Counted from the stretch's first letter, positions 1-8,278 are shown. The stretch: 47,127 bases of DNA from UBA5109 sp964606735 (GCA_964606735.1 CAZSHI010000016.1:1-47127), one strand, 5' to 3'. Notes: generated by a model from the sequence alone, not told the origin. Made by a program: numbers and translations.

Positions 1-724
1 GCAAAATCGAAATTTTTAACGCAGCGTTAACGACAATTGTTGCCTTATAAGAATCGATAGCTCTTAATAAATAGCTTAATTGCTCTGGGTCAGTGATGGT
101 GGGGCTGTGTCTAACAGTAGGGGTGGCCTTTAGTGCGCCTACCAAATCTCTGCTTGGGTCAATTTGTGCCCTGTTAGTGATAATTGCATATCTAAATATT
201 TGCCCAGTGATTTGCCTTGCGCGTTGAGGTAAGTCTGTACTGCCTCTTTGCTCTATTTTTCTAATTGCAGTAAGTATCTCTAGAGGTTTTATTTGTGAAA
301 TTGCTATATCTCCAATATATGGGAATAAATCTTTTTCTAGTATGGCTAATGTTCGACTTTGGTTTCTTTTTGATGATTCTCCTTGTTTTTGGATAAACCA
401 CTCTTCGGCTATGGCTTTAAATGTGTCACTGGCAGCTATATTGCGAGTTAATTTCTCTAGACGTTTATTGTGTGATGGGTCTATCCCATTTTTGAGAAGT
501 TCTCGAGCGTTTTGATGTGCAGTTCTAGCATCAGCCAAGCTTATGCTTGGATAAATACCAAGTGCTAATGTTTTTCGCTTATGAGTGAACTGGTAGTCAT
601 ATCTCCAATATTTACTGCCGTTCGTATGAACGAGTAGATATAGACCATTTCCATCAAATAACTTGAAGTTTTTACTTTTTGGCCTAGCTTGTTTTACTTT
701 AGTGGCGCTGAGCTTTTGAATCAT
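1..724 (-). CDS. P4-type tyrosine integrase, N-terminal part (runs off the window)
   Basis: The minus strand is open from an ATG at 724 to the window edge, giving 241 codons with no stop. The first ~90 residues look like the DUF4102 arm-binding domain of P4-family integrases (LFDGNGLYLLV, then KTLALGIYPSISLADAR). Residues ~100-190 fit the core-binding SAM-like domain (FKAIAEEWF, QRARQITGQIFRYA). The catalytic domain with its R-H-R-Y residues would lie beyond base 1, so activity cannot be judged. The gene lies 172 bp past the 3' end of a tRNA-Leu and is transcribed in the same direction, the usual arrangement of an island integrase at its attachment site. Codon use is clearly richer in A+T than the housekeeping genes to the right, consistent with transfer. 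The family call is confident; whether the gene is intact is unknown. Confidence 0.88.
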   Translation of the reverse strand, partial: MIQKLSATKVKQARPKSKNFKLFDGNGLYLLVHTNGSKYWRYDYQFTHKRKTLALGIYPSISLADARTAHQNARELLKNGIDPSHNKRLEKLTRNIAASDTFKAIAEEWFIQKQGESSKRNQSRTLAILEKDLFPYIGDIAISQIKPLEILTAIRKIEQRGSTDLPQRARQITGQIFRYAIITNRAQIDPSRDLVGALKATPTVRHSPTITDPEQLSYLLRAIDSYKATIVVNAALKISIL

Positions 725-734
725 TATTGTTGTT

Positions 735-798
735 TTACGGTATATGTTACTTTAATTCTGATTTATACCGTAATTTATACCGTAATTATTACGGTATA
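735..798. repeat. Four 10-bp copies of TTACGGTATA in front of the integrase
   Basis: The sequence shows four perfect copies of TTACGGTATA. Two are in plus orientation (735-744, 789-798) and two inverted (764-773, 776-785). The inner inverted pair is spaced 12 bp start to start, and the outer copies face the opposite way. They fill the 64 bp just upstream of the integrase ATG at 724, where its promoter should be. They are probably binding sites for the integrase arm-binding domain, an excisionase or a repressor. That role is inferred from position; the repeats themselves are directly visible. Confidence 0.85.
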
Positions 799-896
799 TT
801 TATGGATGTTGTTGGACGGCTATAGATGAAGTGTATTAGAAATACTCTGTTAATAATAGAGTAAAAAAAGATTCTGGATAATGATGGAATTAAATT

Positions 897-983
897 TGGT
901 ACCGGAGGCCGGACTTGAACCGGCACGCTGTCACCAGCATCGGATTTTGAATCCGACGTGTCTACCAATTTCACCACTCCGGC
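897..983 (-). tRNA. tRNA-Leu (anticodon CAA)
   Basis: The 87-nt minus-strand transcript folds as a class II tRNA. The acceptor GCCGGAG pairs with CTCCGGT (G1·U72 wobble), followed by A73 and an encoded CCA (897-899 on the plus strand as TGG). The anticodon stem TCGGA/TCCGA encloses the loop TTCAAAA with CAA in the middle, decoding UUG. The long variable arm GCTG-GTGA-CAGC is typical of leucine tRNAs, and the T arm is GCCGG-TTCAAGT-CCGGC. It is the counterpart of E. coli leuX, a well-known island integration site, which agrees with the integrase gene beyond its 3' end. Confidence 0.97.
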
Positions 984-1012
984 ACACAGACAGTCAGCAT
1001 AGACAGGCGTGG

Positions 1013-1040
1013 ATTATACAGTTATGCCTGTTATTTCCAA
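1013..1040 (-). promoter_or_regulatory. Sigma-70 promoter of tRNA-Leu
   Basis: Read on the minus strand there is a perfect -10 TATAAT (1013-1018), a 16-bp spacer and a -35-like TTGGAA (1035-1040). Transcription would begin near 1006, about 22 nt before the mature 5' end of the tRNA. Confidence 0.7.
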
Positions 1041-1066
1041 AGTAACTTGGGTAATCTTTCGCCCTC

Positions 1067-2086
1067 ATGAAGCGCAGTGATTTTCATTTTGACTTACCCG
1101 AGGACTTGATCGCCCACTATCCGCCGCTCAAGCGAACGGACAGCCGTCTACTGTGCCTGAACCGGCACAACAAAGAGCTCTCCCATCAACGCTTCACGGA
1201 TTTTCCGGCATACCTCAAGCCTGAGGACCTGCTGGTCTTTAACAATACCCGGGTGATTCCGGCACGCCTGTTTGGGCATAAGGAAAGTGGCGGCAAGGTC
1301 GAAGTGATGGTGGAAAGACTGCTGGGTGATAAGCGCCTGCTAGCGCAGGTGCGCGCCAGCAAAACACCCAAAACCGGGTCGAAGATTTTGTTTGGAAAGG
1401 AAATTGCTGCCAGCTTGGAAGCCCGCGATGGGGAATTCTTTATTCTGCAGTTTGATCCTGACCTGGGTCTGGCAGATCTTCTTGATGAGCTAGGCCACAT
1501 GCCGCTGCCGCCTTATATTAAAAGGGAAGATGAAGCGCTGGATAAGGAGCGTTACCAGACCGTTTACAACAGCCGCAAAGGGGCCGTTGCTGCACCCACT
1601 GCCGGGCTGCATTTTGATAAAGAGATACTGGCAAATATACGGACTATGGGTGTGGAGACGGCCTTTGTCACCTTACATGTGGGTGCCGGCACTTTTCAGC
1701 CCGTGCGCAGCGAACACATTGAAGCGCATCGGATGCATAGTGAATACCTAGAACTTGAGCAGGAGGTTTGCGACAAGGTAAATGCCTGCCGTGCGCGTGG
1801 CGGAAGGGTGATTGCGATTGGCACGACCACGGTGCGCTGTCTTGAGACAGCAAGTCAGGGCGGCAATATCAGACCCTTTCAGGGCGATACCGATATCTTT
1901 ATCTATCCCGGTTATGAATTCAGGTCGGTGGATGCCATGCTCACCAATTTCCATCTGCCGGAATCGACCCTGATCATGCTGGTCAGTGCCTTTGCCGGGC
2001 GGAAAAATACGCTGAATGCCTACCATCAGGCAATAGCACAGAAGTATCGCTTTTTCAGTTATGGCGATGCCATGTTTATTTATTAA
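1067..2086 (+). CDS. queA: S-adenosylmethionine:tRNA ribosyltransferase-isomerase QueA
   Basis: QueA transfers and isomerises the ribosyl part of SAM onto preQ1 in tRNA, making epoxyqueuosine at position 34 of GUN-anticodon tRNAs. The protein has 339 residues, slightly shorter than E. coli QueA (356). It begins MKRSDFHFDLPEDLIAHYPP and carries the family blocks APTAGLHF, LHVGAGTFQPVR and NFHLPESTLIMLV. The ATG at 1067 gives the expected N-terminus. In many gammaproteobacteria queA directly precedes tgt; here tgt starts 7.7 kb downstream with eight genes or elements between them. The next gene, rlmI, follows after 60 bp in the same direction, with a TATACT hexamer at 2110-2115 that could give it its own promoter. 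Confidence 0.96.
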   Translation: MKRSDFHFDLPEDLIAHYPPLKRTDSRLLCLNRHNKELSHQRFTDFPAYLKPEDLLVFNNTRVIPARLFGHKESGGKVEVMVERLLGDKRLLAQVRASKTPKTGSKILFGKEIAASLEARDGEFFILQFDPDLGLADLLDELGHMPLPPYIKREDEALDKERYQTVYNSRKGAVAAPTAGLHFDKEILANIRTMGVETAFVTLHVGAGTFQPVRSEHIEAHRMHSEYLELEQEVCDKVNACRARGGRVIAIGTTTVRCLETASQGGNIRPFQGDTDIFIYPGYEFRSVDAMLTNFHLPESTLIMLVSAFAGRKNTLNAYHQAIAQKYRFFSYGDAMFIY

Positions 2087-2146
2087 AAGCAATTTTCGGG
2101 CGGGGCTACTATACTTGCCTGTCCTCACTGTTGCTGAACTTGCCCC

Positions 2147-3346
2147 ATGGTCAGAGTCATCCTGAAAAAAAATCGTGAAGATGCCCTTATCAGGCATCAT
2201 CCCTGGATATTTTCCGGGGCCATTGAGCGAGTGGAAGGGGAGTTGCCTGTTGGTGCTACTGTGACTGTCTGTAATGCTGCCGGCAAGTCGCTGGCACTGG
2301 GGGCTTACTCCCCTGCATCGCAGATTCGGGTGCGCCTTTGGAGCTTTGATCCACAAGATCTCATCGACAAGCGTTTTTTTAAATACCGCCTACAGGCTGC
2401 CATTGAAGCGCGAAAAGATCTGGCGGCATCAAGCAATGCCCAGCGCCTGGTATTTTCTGAAGCAGATTCTTTGCCCGGTCTCATTGTCGACCGTTATGCA
2501 GATGTTGTGGTCTGTCAGTTTTTATCGGCAGGTGCCGACTATCACAAGCCCCTGATACTGGAATGCCTGCAGGAACTGCTGCCCTGTAGAAGCATATATG
2601 AGCGCTCCGATGTCTCGACCCGGTCCAAAGAGGGGCTCAATGAAAGCAGCGGATTGCTCATCGGCGAGGAGCCTCCCGAACACGTGTTGATCCGGGAGAA
2701 TGGCCTGAGCTATCAGGTGAATATTCGTGAGGGGCACAAAACCGGATTTTACCTCGATCAGCGCGATAACCGCGCCATGGTGGCTTCACTCAGCGGGGGG
2801 CGAGAGGTTCTCAACTGCTTCTCCTATACGGGTGGTTTTGGCCTGGCCGCGATGGCCGGCGGGGCGAAAAGTGTGATCAATATCGACAGCTCAGAGCAGT
2901 CCCTGCAAATGGCCTCCAACAACGCCGCGCTGAACAATATGGATAGCGAGTGTTTTAGTGTTATGGCTGCTGATGTGCCCAGTAGTCTGAGAGAGATGCA
3001 AAATGCACAGCAAAGCTTTGATCTGATTGTGCTGGATCCACCCAAGTTCATCGACAACAAGCAGCAGATTGATCGCGGAGCGCGAGCCTACAAGGATATC
3101 AATCTGCAGGCTTTCAAGCTCCTGCGTCCCGGTGGTTTGCTGTTTACCTTTTCCTGTTCGGGTCTGATGCCCGACCGTCTGTTTCAGAAAATTGTTGCCG
3201 ATGCGGCACTGGATGCGCAATGCCAGGCGCAGATTATTCATCAGCTGACGCAGGCCAGCGATCACCCGGTGAGCCTGAATTTTCCGGAAGCCGCCTACCT
3301 GAAAGGTTTTTGCATACGTAAGGTCAATACAGCCGATGGATATTAA
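2147..3346 (+). CDS. rlmI: 23S rRNA m5C1962 methyltransferase RlmI
   Basis: RlmI is a SAM-dependent enzyme that methylates C1962 of 23S rRNA. The 399-residue product matches the family length (E. coli 396). An N-terminal PUA-like part (HHPWIFSGAIERVEG, LALGAYSPASQIRVRLW) precedes a Rossmann methyltransferase domain. Family blocks are HKTGFYLDQRDNR, LNCFSYTGGFGLAAM, the DPPKF motif near residue 300 and FTFSCSGLMPDRLFQKI, whose cysteine is the likely catalytic thiol. The start at 2147 aligns with the E. coli N-terminus. The next gene starts inside its last codons (11-bp overlap), so translation of the two is probably coupled. Confidence 0.94.
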   Translation: MVRVILKKNREDALIRHHPWIFSGAIERVEGELPVGATVTVCNAAGKSLALGAYSPASQIRVRLWSFDPQDLIDKRFFKYRLQAAIEARKDLAASSNAQRLVFSEADSLPGLIVDRYADVVVCQFLSAGADYHKPLILECLQELLPCRSIYERSDVSTRSKEGLNESSGLLIGEEPPEHVLIRENGLSYQVNIREGHKTGFYLDQRDNRAMVASLSGGREVLNCFSYTGGFGLAAMAGGAKSVINIDSSEQSLQMASNNAALNNMDSECFSVMAADVPSSLREMQNAQQSFDLIVLDPPKFIDNKQQIDRGARAYKDINLQAFKLLRPGGLLFTFSCSGLMPDRLFQKIVADAALDAQCQAQIIHQLTQASDHPVSLNFPEAAYLKGFCIRKVNTADGY

Positions 3347-3683
3347 ACACCTGCAGGAGCTATTAGCTGAATTTGCCCGGGAGCGTGACTGGGAACAGTT
3401 TCACAGTCCGAAAAACCTTAGCATGGCGCTGGCGGCAGAAAGTGGGGAGTTGCTGGAGCTGTTCCAGTGGCTCAGCGAAGCGCAATCCACCCAGTTGGAT
3501 GAATCGCAGCAGCAGATGGTGACAGAAGAGCTGGCTGATATCCTGCTTTACCTGCTCCGGCTTGCCGATGTGCTCGACGTGGACCTGAACGAAGCTGCCC
3601 GTCAAAAACTTCGCAAAAATGCAAAGAAATATCCTGTTGCACTTGCCAAAGGCAACGCGACACAGTACAAGCACCGAAAATAA
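3336..3683 (+). CDS. MazG-like nucleotide pyrophosphohydrolase
   Basis: This small all-helical protein (115 aa) belongs to the MazG/XTP3TPA (dCTPase) superfamily, which hydrolyses nucleoside triphosphates to monophosphate and pyrophosphate. The metal-binding pattern is visible as ExxE at residues 35/38 (AAESGELLELFQW) and ExxD at 65/68 (EELADILLYLLRLAD). The N-terminal FARERDWEQFHSPKNLSMAL is typical of the single-domain dCTPase-like branch. Its length suits this short form, not the two-domain MazG. It overlaps rlmI by 11 bp and precedes rlmJ by 6 bp, so it sits in an operon with two rRNA methyltransferases. A house-cleaning role is likely; the preferred nucleotide cannot be read from sequence. 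Confidence 0.88.
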   Translation: MDIKHLQELLAEFARERDWEQFHSPKNLSMALAAESGELLELFQWLSEAQSTQLDESQQQMVTEELADILLYLLRLADVLDVDLNEAARQKLRKNAKKYPVALAKGNATQYKHRK

Positions 3684-3689
3684 GCCTGC

Positions 3690-4529
3690 ATGCTCAGCTA
3701 CCAGCATTCCTACCATGCCGGCAACTGCGCCGACGTTCACAAGCACCTGGCTCTTGTCTGTCTGCTTCAGCAGCTGCAGTTGAAGGAAACACCTTTTTGC
3801 TATGTCGATGCGCATGCCGCTTGCGGCCTGTATGACCTGCAAAGTGAAGCGGCTCTTAAAACCCGTGAAGCAGAACAGGGGATCAGCCAGTTTGAAGGCG
3901 GGCAAGTAAAAAATGCTCAGTTTCGTGCTTATCTGGAAGCCATTGCGCACTATAACGGCGGGGAAGGGGGTATACGCTGTTACCCGGGGAGTGCGGCACT
4001 GGCGCAAGTTTTTCTGCGACAGCAGGATCGTGCAATTCTGCTAGAGCAGCATCCTCAGGCAGTCGTCTCCTTAAAACGCAACCTGGGTAAAGACAGGCGT
4101 TTGGCGATTCATCACCGTGACTCCTACGAAGGATTGCCAGCCTTGCTGCCACCTGACATTCGCCGGGGTATGGTTCTGCTGGATCCGTCCTATGAAGTCA
4201 AACAGGAATATGGGCAGATATTCGAATTGCTGCAAAAAGCCTGGAAACGCTGGGGTAATGCGATTTTTGTCCTGTGGTTTCCGTTGCTCAGGGAGGGCCG
4301 ACATACCCATCTTCTGAAAAAACTGAACGCTGCCGCTTTTGGCAAAACCCTGTATAGCGAGTTTGTCTGGGATACGCAGACTGATGGCATGGGAGGCTCC
4401 GGACTGTTTATCATCAACAGTCCCTGGTATTTTGCCGAACAGTTTACTGCGGCAATGCAGGAAGTGCTGGAGGTGTTGGGTAAGCAGCCAGGCGCGGGAC
4501 ACCGCTTACAGGATTCTCAGGGCAGGTAA
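3690..4529 (+). CDS. rlmJ: 23S rRNA m6A2030 methyltransferase RlmJ
   Basis: RlmJ methylates N6 of A2030 in 23S rRNA. The 279-residue length equals the E. coli protein (280). The N-terminal MLSYQHSYHAGNCADVHKH and the SAM-binding segment YVDAHAACGLYDL match the family. The catalytic tetrad reads DPSY (residues 165-168, LLDPSYEVKQEYGQI) where E. coli has DPPY. Asp and Tyr are kept, so activity is expected. DGMGGSGLFIINSPW near the C-terminus matches the family's SGMIVINPPW block. It ends in a 13-bp tail-to-tail overlap with pyruvate kinase on the other strand, with no terminator visible between them. Confidence 0.93.
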   Translation: MLSYQHSYHAGNCADVHKHLALVCLLQQLQLKETPFCYVDAHAACGLYDLQSEAALKTREAEQGISQFEGGQVKNAQFRAYLEAIAHYNGGEGGIRCYPGSAALAQVFLRQQDRAILLEQHPQAVVSLKRNLGKDRRLAIHHRDSYEGLPALLPPDIRRGMVLLDPSYEVKQEYGQIFELLQKAWKRWGNAIFVLWFPLLREGRHTHLLKKLNAAAFGKTLYSEFVWDTQTDGMGGSGLFIINSPWYFAEQFTAAMQEVLEVLGKQPGAGHRLQDSQGR

Positions 4530-5929
4530 CGAATCTGTATGCCGACGCTGTCCTGGTCAATCAGCAGGTCGGAAATCACTACCACCTTGTCATTCGCCTC
4601 AAACCCGGCCTTGGTTTTCAGTTCGTGAAAAGCGAGTCTCAGGGTTTCTTCCGGGTCATTGCTGAACTCAATTTTGAAGGGGTAAAGGTAACGGTTGAGC
4701 GTCATCAGACGCCGAGTTACGCCGATGTTGGTGAAAGCAAAGATAGGCGAGCTCTCCGGATGACAGTTGGTGACATAGTTGGCCATGATGCCGTGGCGAG
4801 TGACAACAACGATGCCTTTGGCGTTTAAGCCATCAGCAAGTTCAACCGCCGTAGCTGCCAGATGTTCCTTGTCGGATGATTTGATCAGCTCGTCGGTGAA
4901 ATTCAGGCCGGGATGTTTTTCAGTGGCGCGGGCAATGGCATCAAGCTGTTTGACGCAACGCACGGGATGTTTGCCAACCGTGGTTTCACCGGAGAGCATT
5001 ATGGCATCGGCACCTTCATAGACGGCATTGGCCACATCGGTGACTTCGGCGCGAGTCGGTATCGGGTTTTCAATCATAGACTCCAGCAAATGGGTGGCAA
5101 CAATCACCCGTTTGCCATACCGGGCGCAGAGTTTGACGATATGGCGCTGTACTGTGGGTAATTCAGCCAGATCAATTTCCACACCCAGATCCCCCCGGGC
5201 CACCATGATGCCGTCGGCAACCTGAATGATTTCCTCCAGGTTTGTTACACCAAGCTGGTCTTCAATTTTGGCGATGATCTTGATGGTGTCGATTTTTTCC
5301 GGAAAGTTTTCTTCAATCAGTTTACGTAACTCCAGCACATCATTGGCATCACGCACAAAAGAAAGTGCAATGTAATCCAATTCATGTGAAAGGCCATATA
5401 GAATGTCTTCACGGTCTTTTTGAGTGATGGCGGGCAGGTTGACACGAATGCCCGGCAGATTGACGTGTTTCTTGCTGCCGAGCTTGCCACCATCAAGAAT
5501 CTTGCAGCGCAGGAGGGGATTGTTTTTTTCCAGTACCTGCAAATTGATCAGGCCATTATCCACCGTGATTTTGTCGCCAACATTAACGGTTTCAATCAGC
5601 TCGTCATAATTGATGCGGATTGAGGATTCCTCAACATCCACGTTATCGCGAACTGTAATGGTGATTTCATCACCGGCCTTCAGGTCGAGATCGTTTTCCA
5701 GAACGCCGGTGCGAATTTCGGGACCCTGCGTATCCAGCAGAATGCCCACTGGAAAGGCGGTATGCTTGTTGAGCTCTACAATGTGTCCGATCATGCGGTC
5801 TACCCAGCTATGCGGGGCATGAGACATATTAAGACGGATAATATCCATACCGGCTTCATGCATATCCTGGAGTGTTTCGTAGTTGCTGGTAGCTGGACCG
5901 AGGGTGCAGATAATTTTGGTTTTGCGCAT
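4517..5929 (-). CDS. pyk: Pyruvate kinase
   Basis: This enzyme converts phosphoenolpyruvate and ADP to pyruvate and ATP, the last step of glycolysis. The product has 470 residues, the same as E. coli PykF. It begins MRKTKIICTLGPATSNYETL. Active-site blocks are RLNMSHA, LLDTQGPEIRTG, IIAKIEDQLG (catalytic lysine), GIMVARGDLGVE and MIENPIPTRAEVTDVANAV. The C-terminal allosteric domain ends IQIRYLP. It is a single gene: the upstream neighbour is divergent (TonB receptor) and the downstream neighbour rlmJ is convergent and overlaps by 13 bp. Whether it corresponds functionally to PykF or PykA (allosteric effector) cannot be decided from motifs. Confidence 0.96.
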   Translation of the reverse strand: MRKTKIICTLGPATSNYETLQDMHEAGMDIIRLNMSHAPHSWVDRMIGHIVELNKHTAFPVGILLDTQGPEIRTGVLENDLDLKAGDEITITVRDNVDVEESSIRINYDELIETVNVGDKITVDNGLINLQVLEKNNPLLRCKILDGGKLGSKKHVNLPGIRVNLPAITQKDREDILYGLSHELDYIALSFVRDANDVLELRKLIEENFPEKIDTIKIIAKIEDQLGVTNLEEIIQVADGIMVARGDLGVEIDLAELPTVQRHIVKLCARYGKRVIVATHLLESMIENPIPTRAEVTDVANAVYEGADAIMLSGETTVGKHPVRCVKQLDAIARATEKHPGLNFTDELIKSSDKEHLAATAVELADGLNAKGIVVVTRHGIMANYVTNCHPESSPIFAFTNIGVTRRLMTLNRYLYPFKIEFSNDPEETLRLAFHELKTKAGFEANDKVVVISDLLIDQDSVGIQIRYLP

Positions 5930-6086
5930 GAAAGCGTCCGCGACGATTTGGGTAAAAGTCCAGATGTGGACCCTGCTTATTCTAACAGAGTCGTGGTCTG
6001 GAAGTCAGTTTTTAGCGAGACGCCTATGGGGCTTATTGAAGATGCAAGAGGCATTTATCAGGCACTTGGTCTAAATCAATCTAAAT

Positions 6087-6125
6087 GATAATAATATTGA
6101 TTCTCATTTATATTTAATTTAAAAT
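6087..6125 (+). promoter_or_regulatory. Fur box overlapping a sigma-70 promoter of the siderophore receptor
   Basis: Bases 6087-6105 match the 19-bp Fur consensus at 15 positions (GATAATAATATTGATTCTC). A promoter with -35 TTGATT (6097-6102), a 17-bp spacer and -10 TAAAAT (6120-6125) overlaps it, so the -35 lies inside the Fur box. Bound Fe(II)-Fur would block RNA polymerase. The receptor gene starts 33 bp after the -10, so iron-repressed expression is a direct prediction. Confidence 0.85.
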
Positions 6126-6157
6126 GCCCCTATATTTAACAGCCCAGAGTCCTTTTC

Positions 6158-8278
6158 ATGTCCATTCGCTCAAACCTGCTGTTCGGCACAACGGCATATT
6201 GCCTGCTCATGACTGCATCGTTGGCATCAGCACAGGCTGCAAATACAAACTCGATTACTGAGATCATTGTCCGAGACCGTTACCTCTATACCGATCAGGT
6301 TAATGCCCTGAGAACGCCGACACCTCTTATTGACGTGCCACAAAGTGTTTCTATCGTGAGCGCTGAACAAATGCGCCTGCAGGGATTTACATCCATAGGG
6401 GATATCATCACTTACACCCCAGGCGTCACCATGTCACAGGGAGAGGGTCACCGTGATGCGCTGGTAATCCGGGGTGTGCGATCAACAGCCGATTTTTATC
6501 TGGATGGTGCCCGTGATGACGTTCAGTACTATCGTCCCCTGTATAACCTCGAACAGGTTGAAATACTGCGCGGGCCTAACGCACTCCTGTTCGGGCGCGG
6601 TGGAACGGGCGGCATACTGAACCGGGTCAGCAAGAAGGGTGTGATAGGCGAGAATTTCACGGATTATCAGGCAGGATCTGACACCTTTAGTGAGTATAGT
6701 CTGCAGCTGGACACCAATCGTTCCCTGGGTAATGCATCGGCATTCAGATTTAATGCCTTCTACGAAAGCCTGAACAATCAGCGTGATTTTTATGAAGGTG
6801 AACGCATTGGCCTGAATCCGACTTATCGTTTTATGGCGGGTCCGGATACCAGAGTTGACCTTTCCTATGAATATGCCGACCACCAGCGTTTTATCGATCG
6901 CGGTATCCCATCTGGCGCAGACGGTCGACCGCTTGTTGCATTCAAGGATATTGTGTTTGCTGACCCGGCTCTCAATCATGATGAACTGCAGGCACACCTA
7001 TTGCGCAGCATTGTGCAGCATGATTTTTCGGATGCGATGAAAGTTAATGTCAGCCTGTTTTATGGTGACTATGACAAGCTGTACCAGAATTTTTATGTAT
7101 CCGGCTATGATCAGTTGGCTGCGCCTGATGAAGTCACGCTGGATGCTTATTTTGACAGGACGCGTCGCAAAAATCTGATCATGTCAGGTAATCTGATCCG
7201 TGAATTCAGAGCGGCAGGGTTTGGGCATACGCTTATTGCAGGTGCTGAATTTATTAATACCGCATCCGATCAGGATCGTTATAATTCATTCTGGAACACG
7301 ACACTCGATGACAATGAAGTATTCAGCATATCCCGGCCTTTGTCACTGAATGCCGGTGCGGGTGTCAATGCAGCCGGCCTTGCCACCCTTAACGATTTTA
7401 CTACTGATATCAACGATGATACCCGGGTAAACATAAGGGTAAACTCGTTTTATCTGCAGGATGAGATTGAAATCAATGAAAAGCTGGACCTTGTTGTTGG
7501 CGCCCGCTTTGACAGCTTTGATATTGACGTTTTCAATGTTGTTGCCGGTGAAAACCGAAGCCGGACCGATGAAGAAGTGACGCCGCGGCTGGGACTGGTA
7601 TTGAAGCCGATGGAAAACATCTCTGTTTACGGCAGTTACAGTAAATCCTTTTTACCGCGCAGCGGTGAGCAATATGCAAACATCAATGGCAGCAACAATC
7701 AGCTGGATCCGGATACCTATGACAATCTTGAAGCTGGACTGAAATGGGATTTCTCCCGAGGCTTGAGCCTGACGGCAGCCGTTTTTGAAATCCGGCAAAG
7801 TTCACCACAGGTTGCCGACGCCGATCCGGCAACCCTGGATGTTATTGATTCGGAAATAACGGGTCTTGAGTTGCAGTTGCAGGGGCAGTTTATGGATCGT
7901 CTGTTCATATCCAGCGCCTACAGCCATCTGGATGGCGAGCAGGTTGACTGTTTTGGCCCGAATGGCTTGCGTCCGACGGAATTGCCCGAGAATATGTTTT
8001 CATTCTGGACCCTTTACCAGCTCAACAATTCACTGGGATTGTCACTGGGTTTAAGTTATCAGGATGATATCTTCATCAATAACGGCAATACGGCGCTGCT
8101 GCCGGCTTATACCCGGATAGATGCGGGTGTATTCTACGACTTGTCTGAGAGACTGAGACTCCAGCTCAATCTGGAAAATCTGGGGGATAAACTCTATTTC
8201 CCCAACGCCCACAGTACCCATCAGGTCACTGTCGGGGCGCCCTTGAATGCCCGAATCAGTATCAGCGGAAGGTTTTAG
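6158..8278 (+). CDS. TonB-dependent siderophore receptor (catecholate/Fiu-like)
   Basis: This outer-membrane receptor of 706 residues imports ferric siderophores using TonB energy. A signal peptide (MSIRSNLLFGTTAYCLLMTA, likely cut after ASAQA) is followed by a TonB-box-like ITEIIV near residue 34. The plug domain shows LIDVPQSVSIVSAEQM, DALVIRGVRSTADFYLDGAR, VEILRGPNALLFGRGGTGG and ILNRVSKKG, the pattern of the Fiu/catecholate siderophore branch. The rest is a 22-strand type beta-barrel ending in ISISGRF with the terminal phenylalanine expected for BAM recognition. A Fur box lies directly upstream. No siderophore synthesis, TonB/ExbBD or ABC transporter genes are adjacent, so it probably takes up siderophores made by others. 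The exact ligand is unknown. Confidence 0.94.
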   Translation: MSIRSNLLFGTTAYCLLMTASLASAQAANTNSITEIIVRDRYLYTDQVNALRTPTPLIDVPQSVSIVSAEQMRLQGFTSIGDIITYTPGVTMSQGEGHRDALVIRGVRSTADFYLDGARDDVQYYRPLYNLEQVEILRGPNALLFGRGGTGGILNRVSKKGVIGENFTDYQAGSDTFSEYSLQLDTNRSLGNASAFRFNAFYESLNNQRDFYEGERIGLNPTYRFMAGPDTRVDLSYEYADHQRFIDRGIPSGADGRPLVAFKDIVFADPALNHDELQAHLLRSIVQHDFSDAMKVNVSLFYGDYDKLYQNFYVSGYDQLAAPDEVTLDAYFDRTRRKNLIMSGNLIREFRAAGFGHTLIAGAEFINTASDQDRYNSFWNTTLDDNEVFSISRPLSLNAGAGVNAAGLATLNDFTTDINDDTRVNIRVNSFYLQDEIEINEKLDLVVGARFDSFDIDVFNVVAGENRSRTDEEVTPRLGLVLKPMENISVYGSYSKSFLPRSGEQYANINGSNNQLDPDTYDNLEAGLKWDFSRGLSLTAAVFEIRQSSPQVADADPATLDVIDSEITGLELQLQGQFMDRLFISSAYSHLDGEQVDCFGPNGLRPTELPENMFSFWTLYQLNNSLGLSLGLSYQDDIFINNGNTALLPAYTRIDAGVFYDLSERLRLQLNLENLGDKLYFPNAHSTHQVTVGAPLNARISISGRF

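Noticed and set aside
789..977. A 62-codon minus-strand open frame
   Set aside because: It lies over the tRNA-Leu gene and the repeat block and is a chance frame within the tRNA.
897..983. G1·U72 wobble at the end of the tRNA acceptor stem as a possible scar of island integration
   Set aside because: The same first pair is known from normal bacterial leucine tRNAs (for example E. coli tRNA-Leu UAA), so it is no evidence of recombination.
1748..2356. A 202-codon minus-strand frame across queA and rlmI
   Set aside because: It overlaps two well-recognised genes, has no family motifs and no separate ribosome site.
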